Shown piece after piece: positions 14,437 to 22,473 of a stretch of DNA of 27,529 nucleotides. The stretch spans positions 1-27,529 of the forward strand of contig DHLW01000202.1 of the NCBI GenBank assembly GCA_002405485.1. Reading direction: 5' to 3'. Position numbers and translations under genes: made by a program. This DNA is from Phycisphaerales bacterium UBA4658 (GTDB taxonomy: Bacteria > Planctomycetota > Phycisphaerae > Phycisphaerales > UBA1924). Position 1 is the stretch's first letter. Every line of letters starts with the position of its first letter. The notes under the pieces were generated by a model. That model saw nothing but the letters and a program-made list of their open reading frames with translations. It did not search any database and was not told where the DNA came from.

Positions 14437-16229
14437 ACGAGCGTGAGCGGAGCATCGGCGGCGAAGGTCGTGACCTGGGCGATGGTGATCTCCGGGCCCA
14501 CGCCCACGGCCCTCACGCCGCGGTCGTCGACGGCCTCGACGAGCACGGACCAGCGTCCAAGCCCCCAGGATTCGGAGACGATCGTCTGCAGAGCCCAGTT
14601 CGAACGTGATGGGTCCAGAGCGACCAGCGCGTCTCCGAGTGCTGCAGTCAGGAGGGGTTCGGCGCTCCCGATGAGCACGTCGCCCGCGTCACGCCGTCCG
14701 TTGCGGTTGGTGTCAAGGTACACGCGCACGCTGGAGAGCCCTGGGCCGGAGGCAAAGTCCGGCACGAAGAGCGAAACGTCGACACCGATCTGGCTGCCCA
14801 CGAGAAAGAGGACGTTGGGTCCGGCCGGCGTGACCCCGATGCTCTCGATGATCGGGGCTTTGGGTGCGTTCGTGTTGAAATAGACCGCGACTGAGACCGG
14901 TCCAAGCGGCTGAGGGCCGTTGAAGGTGAACAGGTCGGGTCGGCCGACGCGCCGGACGTCGGCCATGACGAAGACGATTGGCTGCCGATCGCCGGGAGGG
15001 AGCCCCATCGGATCCTGCGATGTGAGCGTGTGCGTTCGGGCGGCGATGCCCCAGGAATCGCCGGAGCGGTAGAGCTGCAGGAGATCGGCGAAGCGGAAGG
15101 TCCCGGTCTGGCCGTTGGTTCTGGTCTCGATTGCCGAGAGAGCGATGTCCGGCTGCCGGTCGCCGTTGATGTCGCCGACACTGGCGATCTCGTACGTCGG
15201 CGAGAACGGACGGCGAACGAACCCGCCCGGATCCCACGTCCGCGTGTGGATCGTGACCGGCGATCTGAAGTGCAGGTGCGGCGGTTCGACGGGCAGCGTG
15301 ACCTCGGGCATGAACTGTGCGGCGAGCAGTGTTCGACCCGTGTATCCGGCGATCGACCCTGGCGTCAGACTCGCGTCGGTGTTGTCGACGATCGTGACCA
15401 GGATGTCGCGCATCGTGTCGCCGGTCAGCTCGGCGACGGCGATGCTCGTGGGAATGCCCGCGCCCAGATCGACGGTCGCGCGCAGAATCGGGACCAGCTC
15501 GGCCTGCGGGGGAGGAAGGACCGGTACATCGCTCGACGCGGTCAGGTTGAGGACGAAGAGCTGTGCGGCAAGCTGGGCTGAGCTCGCGGCCGCGATGAGC
15601 ACTTCGACGTCCCCCGCGCGGTCGAGCTGGCGGACTGTCGGGGGACTGAGCCGATCGCCCGTGAAGAGCGTGCCGCGGAACTGGAGTTGGGCGCCCTGGT
15701 CGGCGGAGAGCAGATCGAGGCGAGACTCGCCGCCAAGCAGCAGTCGTGGACCGACGGGGGAAGCGAAGTACGTGAGCGACTGAGGCCGAGCGGTGGTTCG
15801 GGAGGTGAGCGTGGGGCCAAAGCCGTCGGGTGAACCGAAGAGCACCCTGAGGAAGGTGCTCTGACGCGAGGCCTGACCGGGCTCGGCGAGGGCGATGTCG
15901 AGCCGGCCATCGGCGTTGAGATCGCCGACGGCGAGATGGCCGGCGTCGAGGTTGAAGCGTCGGAGCAGGGCGGGGGTGTCGAAGGCCCCGCCGCCGCGGC
16001 CGCGTTGCAGATAGAGATCGCGTCCGGAGGTGTAGACCAGATCGCGAGCCCCATCTCCGTCGAGATCGACGACGACCACCGAGTCGACCGGACCAGGGGC
16101 CAGGCCGATCTCGCGTCCGCCCGGATTGAGCGAACTGAGCAGGGTCCGCGGTTCGAGCTGTTCGACAACGAAGGCCCGATGAGACTTGCCCACGCGGGAC
16201 AACGACGGTGTGGGAGTGTGCTGTACCAT
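14433..16229 (-). CDS. LEPR-type FG-GAP/VCBS repeat protein, copy 3
   Basis: A 598-residue paralogue with the tag LEPRTLLS at 25-32. Repeats include VDLDGDGARDLVYTSGRDL and GDLNADGRLDIALAE near the N-terminus and GDINGDRQPDIALS near the middle. The C-terminal module has VYLDTNRNGRRDAGDVLIGSA and WGLGRWSVLVEAVDDRGVRA, aligned by eye with copy 2. TGAGG at 16236-16240, six bases upstream, fixes the start at ATG 16229; the frame is open to 16373 but that extension lacks the family pattern. It reads away from the lipoprotein gene at 16353 across a 123-base divergent interval. Role presumed surface or extracellular, ligand unknown. Confidence 0.82.
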   Translation of the reverse strand: MVQHTPTPSLSRVGKSHRAFVVEQLEPRTLLSSLNPGGREIGLAPGPVDSVVVVDLDGDGARDLVYTSGRDLYLQRGRGGGAFDTPALLRRFNLDAGHLAVGDLNADGRLDIALAEPGQASRQSTFLRVLFGSPDGFGPTLTSRTTARPQSLTYFASPVGPRLLLGGESRLDLLSADQGAQLQFRGTLFTGDRLSPPTVRQLDRAGDVEVLIAAASSAQLAAQLFVLNLTASSDVPVLPPPQAELVPILRATVDLGAGIPTSIAVAELTGDTMRDILVTIVDNTDASLTPGSIAGYTGRTLLAAQFMPEVTLPVEPPHLHFRSPVTIHTRTWDPGGFVRRPFSPTYEIASVGDINGDRQPDIALSAIETRTNGQTGTFRFADLLQLYRSGDSWGIAARTHTLTSQDPMGLPPGDRQPIVFVMADVRRVGRPDLFTFNGPQPLGPVSVAVYFNTNAPKAPIIESIGVTPAGPNVLFLVGSQIGVDVSLFVPDFASGPGLSSVRVYLDTNRNGRRDAGDVLIGSAEPLLTAALGDALVALDPSRSNWALQTIVSESWGLGRWSVLVEAVDDRGVRAVGVGPEITIAQVTTFAADAPLTLV

Positions 16230-16270
16230 GACAAACCTCAAAGCAAGGGAGGCGCCGTGCGCTGGGCTCG

Positions 16271-16300
16271 GTGACCAGCATGCGACCCGGCTGGTACGAT
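16271..16300 (+). promoter_or_regulatory. Candidate promoter of the envelope operon
   Basis: TACGAT (16295-16300) preceded by TGG forms an extended -10 very like those of the dockerin genes. GTGACC or TGACCA (16271-16277) is a partial -35 at 17-18 bp. The lipoprotein ATG follows about 50 bases later. Confidence 0.4.
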
Positions 16301-16352
16301 CGGATATGAGCGTGAATCGAGACGACCGCAGGCCGATGACGGGAGGTCTTCC

Positions 16353-16778
16353 ATGATTCGTACGAGCCGGCACGACCCGGATTGCGCGCAGCTTCAGAAA
16401 CGAGGGTTTCCGGCCAGGATCACGCGCATGTCCGGAATGAGCGTTCTAGCTCTGTTCGTGGCGGTCGCTGGGTGTCAGGTCCGCTATGGTGCGAGCGTGG
16501 CGAACGCGACATCTGATCCCATCTTCGTGCAGATATTCTCGCGAGAGGGTGAGTCGGAGGTTCTCGCGGCCTCGCGTCGGATCCCGGCCGGGCAGTCGGG
16601 GTTGGTGGGGCCGGTCGACGCCGCAACCAAGGACGGTCTTCGGTTGAGCGTGGCCCACGGGGCAAATCCGCTGAAGCCCTATTCGATCATCATCCCGCCG
16701 GGAAGTCACTCGGTGCGAGTCGCGGAGATCGAGAACGACGCGACCGGGCTTTCCGTCCAGATCGAGAAGTTGCCCTGA
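16353..16778 (+). CDS. Small putative lipoprotein
   Basis: A 141-residue protein. GGGAGGT at 16341-16347 places the start at ATG 16353. A hydrophobic segment (SVLALFVAVAG) ends in the lipobox VAGC with Cys41, so it should be lipid-anchored after processing by Lgt and LspA; the signal region is long because of a basic n-region, and translation could also begin at ATG 16428. The mature part of about 100 residues is mostly beta-rich and has no recognised domain. It ends 17 bases before the first LptF/G-like gene, so it is the likely first gene of that operon and may work at the same envelope site. Confidence 0.72.
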   Translation: MIRTSRHDPDCAQLQKRGFPARITRMSGMSVLALFVAVAGCQVRYGASVANATSDPIFVQIFSREGESEVLAASRRIPAGQSGLVGPVDAATKDGLRLSVAHGANPLKPYSIIIPPGSHSVRVAEIENDATGLSVQIEKLP

Positions 16779-16795
16779 GGCCAGGCACACCATTC

Positions 16796-18586
16796 ATGGT
16801 CAAACGCGTCCCAGCCACGCTCTGGATCTACCTCCTCATCGACCTGTGGAAGCTCATCCTGCTGACCACGGCGGTGCTGGTGACGGTGACGGCGTTTGCC
16901 GGCGCGGTCAAGCCACTGGCCGACGGCAAGCTCGGGCCGGAGGACGCGCTCAAGTACATGCTCCTGGGCATGGTGCCGATGCTGCAGTACGCGCTGCCGT
17001 TTGCGGCGTGCTTCGGGGCGACTCTGGCATACCACCGGTTCGCGAGCGACAACGAGATGACGGCGGCGTCGGCGGGCGGGGTGAGCCACAGGGCCATCCT
17101 GGTGCCGGGGCTCATCACGGGTCTCATGCTCGGGGTCATCGTGCTCGTGCTGGCCAACTCGGTCATGCCCCGGTTCCTCAAGAAGATGACCGAGCTGGTG
17201 ACGATGGACGCGGCGAAGTTCATCGAGAGCTCGATCAAGCGCGGGGAGGCCCTGCGCGTGCCGGGAAGCGACGGGACGCTCATCTACGCCGACAGCGTCC
17301 AGCGGCTCGGGCCGGACCCGCGCTCCGGGTCGTTTGAGCGGATGTGGCTCGGGGGGCTGCTGGTTGTGCAACTTGATGCCGAGGGCAAGGTTCGCAGCCA
17401 GGGCTCGGCCCGGGAGGCGGCGGTCTGGCTGCGCCGGACCAGCGGGGTCGGTCCCGAGGGCCGGGGCTCCACGCGGGCCAGCACGGAGATCATCGTCAAG
17501 CCCAGGGATGCGATCGGATTCGGTCCGGGGTTCCGCGGGGCCAACAGCGAGGTGCTGTTCACCTTCCAGGTGCCCAACTCGTTCAGTGACAACGTGAAGT
17601 TCCTCTCGCTTGGCGAGATGCGTGAGCTGTACGACCAGCCGCAGCGGATCGATCGCGTGGATCGTCAGCGCGTGGCGATCGCCATGGCGCTGGCGGAGCG
17701 GCGGGCCCTGGACGGGATCGGCGACTCGCTGCGGAGCACGGGCTCGGCACGCTTCAAGGATCCCTTTGGCCAGGACGTCGTCCTTCGAGCGGCGGACATC
17801 CGGCCCACGTTCGTGCAGGCCAAGGTCGCACCGGACGCCGCGGGGACGGACCGGCCAAGACGCGAGCGCGATCCGCGGACCTACCGCGTGGTCGCCGCAC
17901 GCAAGGGCGAACCGATCGTGATCGAGCGGCAACTTGAGGGTGGCAAGGTGCAGCGGCAGACGGCTGCGGACGCCTACATCCGCTTCCCGATCGCCGCCGA
18001 CGTCGACCGCGGATCCGCTTCGCTCACGCTGCAACTGTTCAAGGTCGCGGCGGTTCCGATCGGGCCCGAGGGCGAGGTGGAGGCCCCGGCAGAGGCCATC
18101 GCCCCCGCTTCGGGCTTCGGCGAGGTCGAGCAGCGGCCGCTGGCGGATCTGACGTTCATCGGGGATGAGTCCAAGGACCTGCTCGCGCTCCCGACCCAGG
18201 ACCTGCTGAGCCGGGCCGAAGAGCGGCTGGAGATCAAGCCCATCGATCGCCAGGTGCTCAGCGAACCGATCGGAGAGCTCAACAACCGTCTGGGCGACCT
18301 GTTCCGCGAGATCCTGAGCAAGGAGCACGAGCGCTTCGCGCACAGCGCGGCGTGCCTGGTCATGGTGCTCGTCGGTTCGGTCATGGCTCTTCGGTTGCGA
18401 GAAGCCCTGCCGCTGACGGTGTACCTCTGGGCGTTCTTTCCCGCGCTGGTCGGGACGCTGGCGATCTCCGGCGGGCAGCAGATGACCCACTCGCACGGTG
18501 CCTGGGGGCTCATGCTGCTGTGGGGAGGCGTCGCGGCGCTGTCGGTCTTCATGTTCCTCGAGTTCTCCCGGCTCATCCGCCACTGA
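16796..18586 (+). CDS. LptF/LptG-family (YjgP/YjgQ) permease, enlarged
   Basis: LptF and LptG are the membrane subunits of the LptB2FG transporter that lifts lipopolysaccharide from the inner membrane toward the outer membrane. The N-terminus has the family's first helix (LWKLILLTTAVLVTVTAF), a second and third around residues 60-80 and 100-125, with the family-like stretch between them (MTAASAGGVSHRAILVPGL). The C-terminus has three more helices (from HSAACLVMVLVGSVMAL to the end). At 596 residues it is much longer than the usual 350-400; the extra length is in the periplasmic part between helices 3 and 4, rich in Arg, Gly and acidic residues. A second family member lies at 21300. Confidence 0.85.
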   Translation: MVKRVPATLWIYLLIDLWKLILLTTAVLVTVTAFAGAVKPLADGKLGPEDALKYMLLGMVPMLQYALPFAACFGATLAYHRFASDNEMTAASAGGVSHRAILVPGLITGLMLGVIVLVLANSVMPRFLKKMTELVTMDAAKFIESSIKRGEALRVPGSDGTLIYADSVQRLGPDPRSGSFERMWLGGLLVVQLDAEGKVRSQGSAREAAVWLRRTSGVGPEGRGSTRASTEIIVKPRDAIGFGPGFRGANSEVLFTFQVPNSFSDNVKFLSLGEMRELYDQPQRIDRVDRQRVAIAMALAERRALDGIGDSLRSTGSARFKDPFGQDVVLRAADIRPTFVQAKVAPDAAGTDRPRRERDPRTYRVVAARKGEPIVIERQLEGGKVQRQTAADAYIRFPIAADVDRGSASLTLQLFKVAAVPIGPEGEVEAPAEAIAPASGFGEVEQRPLADLTFIGDESKDLLALPTQDLLSRAEERLEIKPIDRQVLSEPIGELNNRLGDLFREILSKEHERFAHSAACLVMVLVGSVMALRLREALPLTVYLWAFFPALVGTLAISGGQQMTHSHGAWGLMLLWGGVAALSVFMFLEFSRLIRH

Positions 18587-18631
18587 TCCCGCGTTCTTCA
18601 CTGTTCACACCACCCAGTCGCGCCCACAGCG

Positions 18632-20452
18632 ATGCACTCCGGCACAGCGATCACTCCACCCGCACTCGCTCGGGCGACCCCCGGATCACGGTCGCTGCGC
18701 CCGGTGCTCCTGCTGGCGCTTGGCGTGCTGGCGGCGAGGGTCGTGTATCTCGCGATCTTCTGCAGGTACGACCTTGTCGAGGATGAGGCGCAGTACTGGC
18801 TCTGGTCCAAGTACCCGGACTGGTCGTACTACAGCAAGGGGCCGGGCGTCGCGTGGGTCATCTGGCTCGCGACTCGCGCTCTTGGCGATGCCGAGTGGGT
18901 CGTCCGTCTGCCCACGGCGGTGTTCACGGCGATCGGGACCGTCGCCGCCGGCGGGCTGGTGCGGGACATGGCGGCATGGGCTCTGGATCGCGCGCCGGAC
19001 CAATCCAAGGCGTGGGCCACACCGGCCCGCGCTGGATTGCTCGCCGCCCTGGCCTATGCCGTTGCGCCGGCACTGCAGATGACCGGACTGCTCATGACGA
19101 TCGACGGCCCGTATGTCGCGTGCTGGGCGGCGGCGTGCTGGTGCTTCTGGCGGGCTGTGATGCTCGGGGGCACGCGGGCGTGGGTCGGTTGCGGACTGTT
19201 TATCAGCGCGGGCTTTCTATTCAAGTACACGATGCTGCTCGTCATCCCTGGGCTGCTGGGATGGCTCTGGATGCATCGCCGGCATACGCGGATGCGTTGG
19301 CCCGCGGCGGGTCTTGGGGCCGCCGGTGCGTGCGCATCGCTGGGGCTGCTTCCGGTGCTCATCTGGAACGCGCAGCGCGACTGGCCGACGGTTCGACATC
19401 TCCTGGGGCATCTCGGCGTTCGCGGGGGGGACATCCCCGATCAGGCCCCGCGCCAGCCCTGGTCCCCGATGTTCGTCGTTGAGTTCGTTGGGATGCAGCT
19501 TGGCATGATCGGGCCGATGCTCGTGCTTGCGCTGGTGACGGGGGTGGTGCTCTGGCGGCAGTCTCGGCGTGCCCGACGCGCGGATTCGGGGGGAGATCCG
19601 CGCTGGATCGGCCAGTCGCTGCTCCTCGCCGCCGGGCTTCCGATCCTGGCGTTCTATGTGCTTGTCTCGATGCTTCACGAGGCCGAGGGCAACTGGGCCC
19701 TTGGGGCGTATGCGACGCTGCTGCCGCTGGCGGGGTGGCTCGGAGCCGACGCGGTGCGCGGGCTGCGTGGCGAGGGCGGCGACGGATCGGCGCTCTCCGG
19801 CGATGATCGCGCAGCGCTCCGTGTTCGGCGGATCTTCTGGCGGGTCGGGCTGTGGTACGCGCTGGTCGCCGCACTGCCGATCCATCTGCTCACGCAGATC
19901 GGGGATCTGGCGCTCGCGCTCGGGCGCTCGGAGACCTTTCGCGCCAGATTCACATCGGTGATGAACCGCGAGCCGCGCGATCCCGTGGGTCGGCTGCGCG
20001 GTGCCAGGGAGGAGGCGCTGCACGTCATGGAGGTCCTTCAGACGCTTCCCCCGGGCCGGCGATTCGTGATCGCCGATCACTACGGCAAGGCGTGCCAGCT
20101 CACCTACGCGCTCCGGAACCAACAGTTCGGACCGGCAGAGATCAACGCGCCCATGCCGCCGGTGCTGTGCGCGATGTCTTCGACCGGCGGGCGAAAGTCG
20201 CAGTTCGATTACTGGGCGTGGAACGCGCTCGACCAGCACGCCCTGCAGGGCGCCGATGCCGTGATCGTCGGCACGATCGAGCCCTGGGCCATCGATCGGT
20301 TTCGGCGGATGTTCGCGAGCATCGACGAGTCGAGCGTGCAACGATTGCGGGGCGAGCACCGGCCCAGCCGCGGGCTCGCCGGCGGGCGGGCGTTCGTCTA
20401 CCCGTTCCCGGTGGTTCATCCGCCCAAGTCCGCAGAGGAAAGCCAGCCGTGA
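18632..20452 (+). CDS. GT39-like membrane glycosyltransferase
   Basis: A 606-residue polytopic protein of the ArnT/PMT type (GT-C fold), which transfers a sugar from a polyprenyl-phosphate carrier to lipid A, another lipid or protein on the outer face of the inner membrane. The first outer loop holds the acidic motif EDEAQYW (residues 50-56), where the catalytic Asp/Glu of this family sits, followed by YYSKGPGVAW, also typical. About ten hydrophobic segments follow; the last ~150 residues form a soluble outer domain (from about 460). The start at ATG 18632 is accepted because the first helix follows at about 24; no clear ribosome site is seen in the 45 bases after the preceding gene. Its stop overlaps the PAP2 gene's GTG. 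Confidence 0.85.
   Translation: MHSGTAITPPALARATPGSRSLRPVLLLALGVLAARVVYLAIFCRYDLVEDEAQYWLWSKYPDWSYYSKGPGVAWVIWLATRALGDAEWVVRLPTAVFTAIGTVAAGGLVRDMAAWALDRAPDQSKAWATPARAGLLAALAYAVAPALQMTGLLMTIDGPYVACWAAACWCFWRAVMLGGTRAWVGCGLFISAGFLFKYTMLLVIPGLLGWLWMHRRHTRMRWPAAGLGAAGACASLGLLPVLIWNAQRDWPTVRHLLGHLGVRGGDIPDQAPRQPWSPMFVVEFVGMQLGMIGPMLVLALVTGVVLWRQSRRARRADSGGDPRWIGQSLLLAAGLPILAFYVLVSMLHEAEGNWALGAYATLLPLAGWLGADAVRGLRGEGGDGSALSGDDRAALRVRRIFWRVGLWYALVAALPIHLLTQIGDLALALGRSETFRARFTSVMNREPRDPVGRLRGAREEALHVMEVLQTLPPGRRFVIADHYGKACQLTYALRNQQFGPAEINAPMPPVLCAMSSTGGRKSQFDYWAWNALDQHALQGADAVIVGTIEPWAIDRFRRMFASIDESSVQRLRGEHRPSRGLAGGRAFVYPFPVVHPPKSAEESQP
20434..20440 (+). promoter_or_regulatory. Ribosome binding site for the GTG-started PAP2 gene
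   Basis: AGAGGAA lies eight bases before GTG 20449, inside the end of the glycosyltransferase gene. It decides the GTG start in an otherwise open frame that extends far upstream. Confidence 0.6.
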
Positions 20453-21303
20453 CTGTGTCGACGAGTTCAACCCCGGGCGCGACCGCGTCAGCTCACCCCG
20501 GAGCCGCTGCGCTGGCGTCCGCGGAGGGGCCGGCCTCGTCGATCGCGTCGATCGGCCGTCCGATCACGCGGACGCTGACGCGAGGTCTGCTGTGGTGGGG
20601 GATCCTGGTGTTCATCGCCTGTGGGTGGGATCGGGCCGCATGGCTCGCGGTCAACGCCTCGGGTGAACCGGTGCTCGCGGGCGTGGAACGCGCCGCGGAG
20701 TTCGCCGCACTCGGGTCTGGGCTGCGCAACGCCGTCCGCGGAGACCTCCAAGCCGTGATCGATGTGGTGGTCGGGCTGGCATACGGCTCGATCTACCTGT
20801 TCGGGCGGATCTGGGTGTGGATCGTCCTCGCCGCAGGGCTGATCTTCGCACGCTGGGCGAGCACCGACACGGCCCGGGTGCGACGCGGGCTGCGCGAGGG
20901 CGTGTTCGTGTTCCTGACGCCCGCGCTGGCCGGGCTGGCGGCGGAGGCGCTGAAGATCCTGAGCGGGCGACTGCGGCCGGAAGCGCAGGACGGCTTTTAC
21001 GCCTTCCGCTGGTCGCTGGATCCGTCGGGCAAGGGGCTTGCGTCCAGCCACGCGAGCGTGGCGATCGCCGCGGCGCTGGCGGCGGGGCTGGTGCTTCCGC
21101 GCTGGCGATGGGTGCTGTGGCCGCTCGCGATCGGGTGCGTGCTGGGGCGTGTGCTGGTGGGAGCGCACTATGTGAGCGACGTGCTGGTCGGATCGCTCCT
21201 TGGGGTGCTGGCGTACAGGATCGTCTACGCTTGGGACGCCCGGAACAACGCCGGCTCGCCGATCGACGCCGGGCGTTGTTCCGAATCCGCGCCCGCGCCA
21301 TGA
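20449..21303 (+). CDS. PAP2-family membrane phosphatase
   Basis: A 284-residue protein of the type-2 phosphatidic acid phosphatase superfamily, which includes undecaprenyl-pyrophosphate phosphatases and the lipid A phosphatases LpxE/LpxF. The three-part active site is visible: KILSGRLRP (KX6RP), ASSHAS (the PSGH motif with Pro and Gly replaced but the His kept) and GRVLVGAHYVSDV (RX5HX3D). About six hydrophobic segments; the N-terminal ~40 residues are Ala/Ser-rich and probably cytoplasmic. It overlaps both neighbours by four bases (GTGA at 20449-20452, ATGA at 21300-21303), so it is translated within the operon. Between a glycosyltransferase and LptF/G-like permeases, a lipid A or carrier-lipid phosphatase is the natural reading, but the substrate is not shown by sequence. 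Confidence 0.87.
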   Translation: MTVSTSSTPGATASAHPGAAALASAEGPASSIASIGRPITRTLTRGLLWWGILVFIACGWDRAAWLAVNASGEPVLAGVERAAEFAALGSGLRNAVRGDLQAVIDVVVGLAYGSIYLFGRIWVWIVLAAGLIFARWASTDTARVRRGLREGVFVFLTPALAGLAAEALKILSGRLRPEAQDGFYAFRWSLDPSGKGLASSHASVAIAAALAAGLVLPRWRWVLWPLAIGCVLGRVLVGAHYVSDVLVGSLLGVLAYRIVYAWDARNNAGSPIDAGRCSESAPAP

Positions 21304-22451
21304 CCACGCTGGATCGATACATCGCCCGGCAGTACCTCTTCAACGTGGTCGCGCTGCTGGTGGTGTTGTTCTCTTTCGTCGTGGCGGTGGACGTGGCGCT
21401 GAACATCGACCGGTTCTTCGCCGCCGCCGACAAGCTCAATCCCGGCGGTGGGGGCTTCCGCCGGATCGTGCTCATGGCCATCGGGGTGCTGGACATCTGG
21501 TGGCCCCGGCTGCTGCAGCTCTTCAACTTCATGGTCGGGCTGGTGCTGGTGGCGGCGATGGGCTTCACGTTCACGCAGCTCTCGCGCAATCGCGAACTCG
21601 TGGGTGTGCTCGCGGGAGGCATCAGTCTGCACCGCGTGGCGCGTCCGGTGCTCATCGTTGCGGCGTGCGTGATGGGCCTTCGACTGCTGAACAGCGAGCT
21701 CATCCTCTCCGACCCGCGCGTGGCCCCGCTGCTCATGCGGGATCAGGGTGACATCGGCAAGCGAAGCTGGGCGGAGATCCCCGTGCAGCTCCAGCGCGAC
21801 GGGCAGAACCGCATCGTGCTTGCCGAGAGATTCGACCCCACCGCGGGCGTGCTTGAGAACGTCACGGTCTGGGAGCGCGATGCGTCGGGTATCGCCCTGC
21901 GGGCGCTGCGGGCCGAGCGCGCCGTCTGGACGCCTCCGCCGCCTCCGGCCCCGGCGACCGACGGCTGGTACGAGCTTACCGATGCGGAGGTCATGCCGCT
22001 CTCGCTGGGTGCCGGCGGGTCTTCGCAGGAGTCGCAAGGCCAACGAGCTCCAACCCGGCTGGTCACCGACCTCAATCCCGAGGCCCTCAAGCTCCGACGA
22101 TTCGAGCGACTGGGCGAAGCCCTGTCTTGGTCGCAGATCGGGGAGATGATCGGCACCGCCCAGCCGGAACTGCGCGAGAAGCTGCAGCGCATCCGCTGGG
22201 GGCGCATCAGCCAGATCATCTCGGCGATGCTCGCGCTGGTCATCACCATGCCCTTCTTCCTGACGCGCGAGCCCAAGAACATGGTTGTGCAGTCGCTCAA
22301 GTGCGCGCCCGTGGGCATCTTCACCCTCGTCGGGGGCCTCCTGCTGTCGGGTGTGCCCTGGCCGCTGCTGCCTCCCGGCTTCGCCGCGTTCGTGCCGGTG
22401 CTGATCCTGATCCCGGTCGCGGTCGCCAGCGCGTCGTGGATGAAGACCTGA
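21300..22451 (+). CDS. LptF/LptG-family permease
   Basis: A 383-residue protein of normal length for the family. The start is typical (MTTLDRYIARQYLFNVVALL), followed by helices near 15-40, 55-80 and 100-125; the second cytoplasmic loop holds the family's LSRNRELVGVLAGGISLHRV. A periplasmic domain of about 160 residues comes next, with a Pro-rich segment (WTPPPPPAPATDG). Three C-terminal helices begin near IISAMLALVITMPFF. With the enlarged relative at 16796 it could form the LptFG heterodimer; LptB and LptC are not in this window. Whether it is the LptF or the LptG member cannot be settled by eye, so no symbol is given. Confidence 0.9.
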   Translation: MTTLDRYIARQYLFNVVALLVVLFSFVVAVDVALNIDRFFAAADKLNPGGGGFRRIVLMAIGVLDIWWPRLLQLFNFMVGLVLVAAMGFTFTQLSRNRELVGVLAGGISLHRVARPVLIVAACVMGLRLLNSELILSDPRVAPLLMRDQGDIGKRSWAEIPVQLQRDGQNRIVLAERFDPTAGVLENVTVWERDASGIALRALRAERAVWTPPPPPAPATDGWYELTDAEVMPLSLGAGGSSQESQGQRAPTRLVTDLNPEALKLRRFERLGEALSWSQIGEMIGTAQPELREKLQRIRWGRISQIISAMLALVITMPFFLTREPKNMVVQSLKCAPVGIFTLVGGLLLSGVPWPLLPPGFAAFVPVLILIPVAVASASWMKT

Positions 22452-22473
22452 GCCGGGGTGCGAACAATCCCTC

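Noticed and set aside
16706..18601. Open minus-strand frame of 631 codons
   Set aside because: Covers the LptF/G-like permease on the other strand; rich in Arg, His and Gln with no hydrophobic or family pattern.
19217..20470. Open minus-strand frame of 417 codons
   Set aside because: Antisense to the GT39-like gene; no motif, His/Arg/Pro-rich shadow composition.
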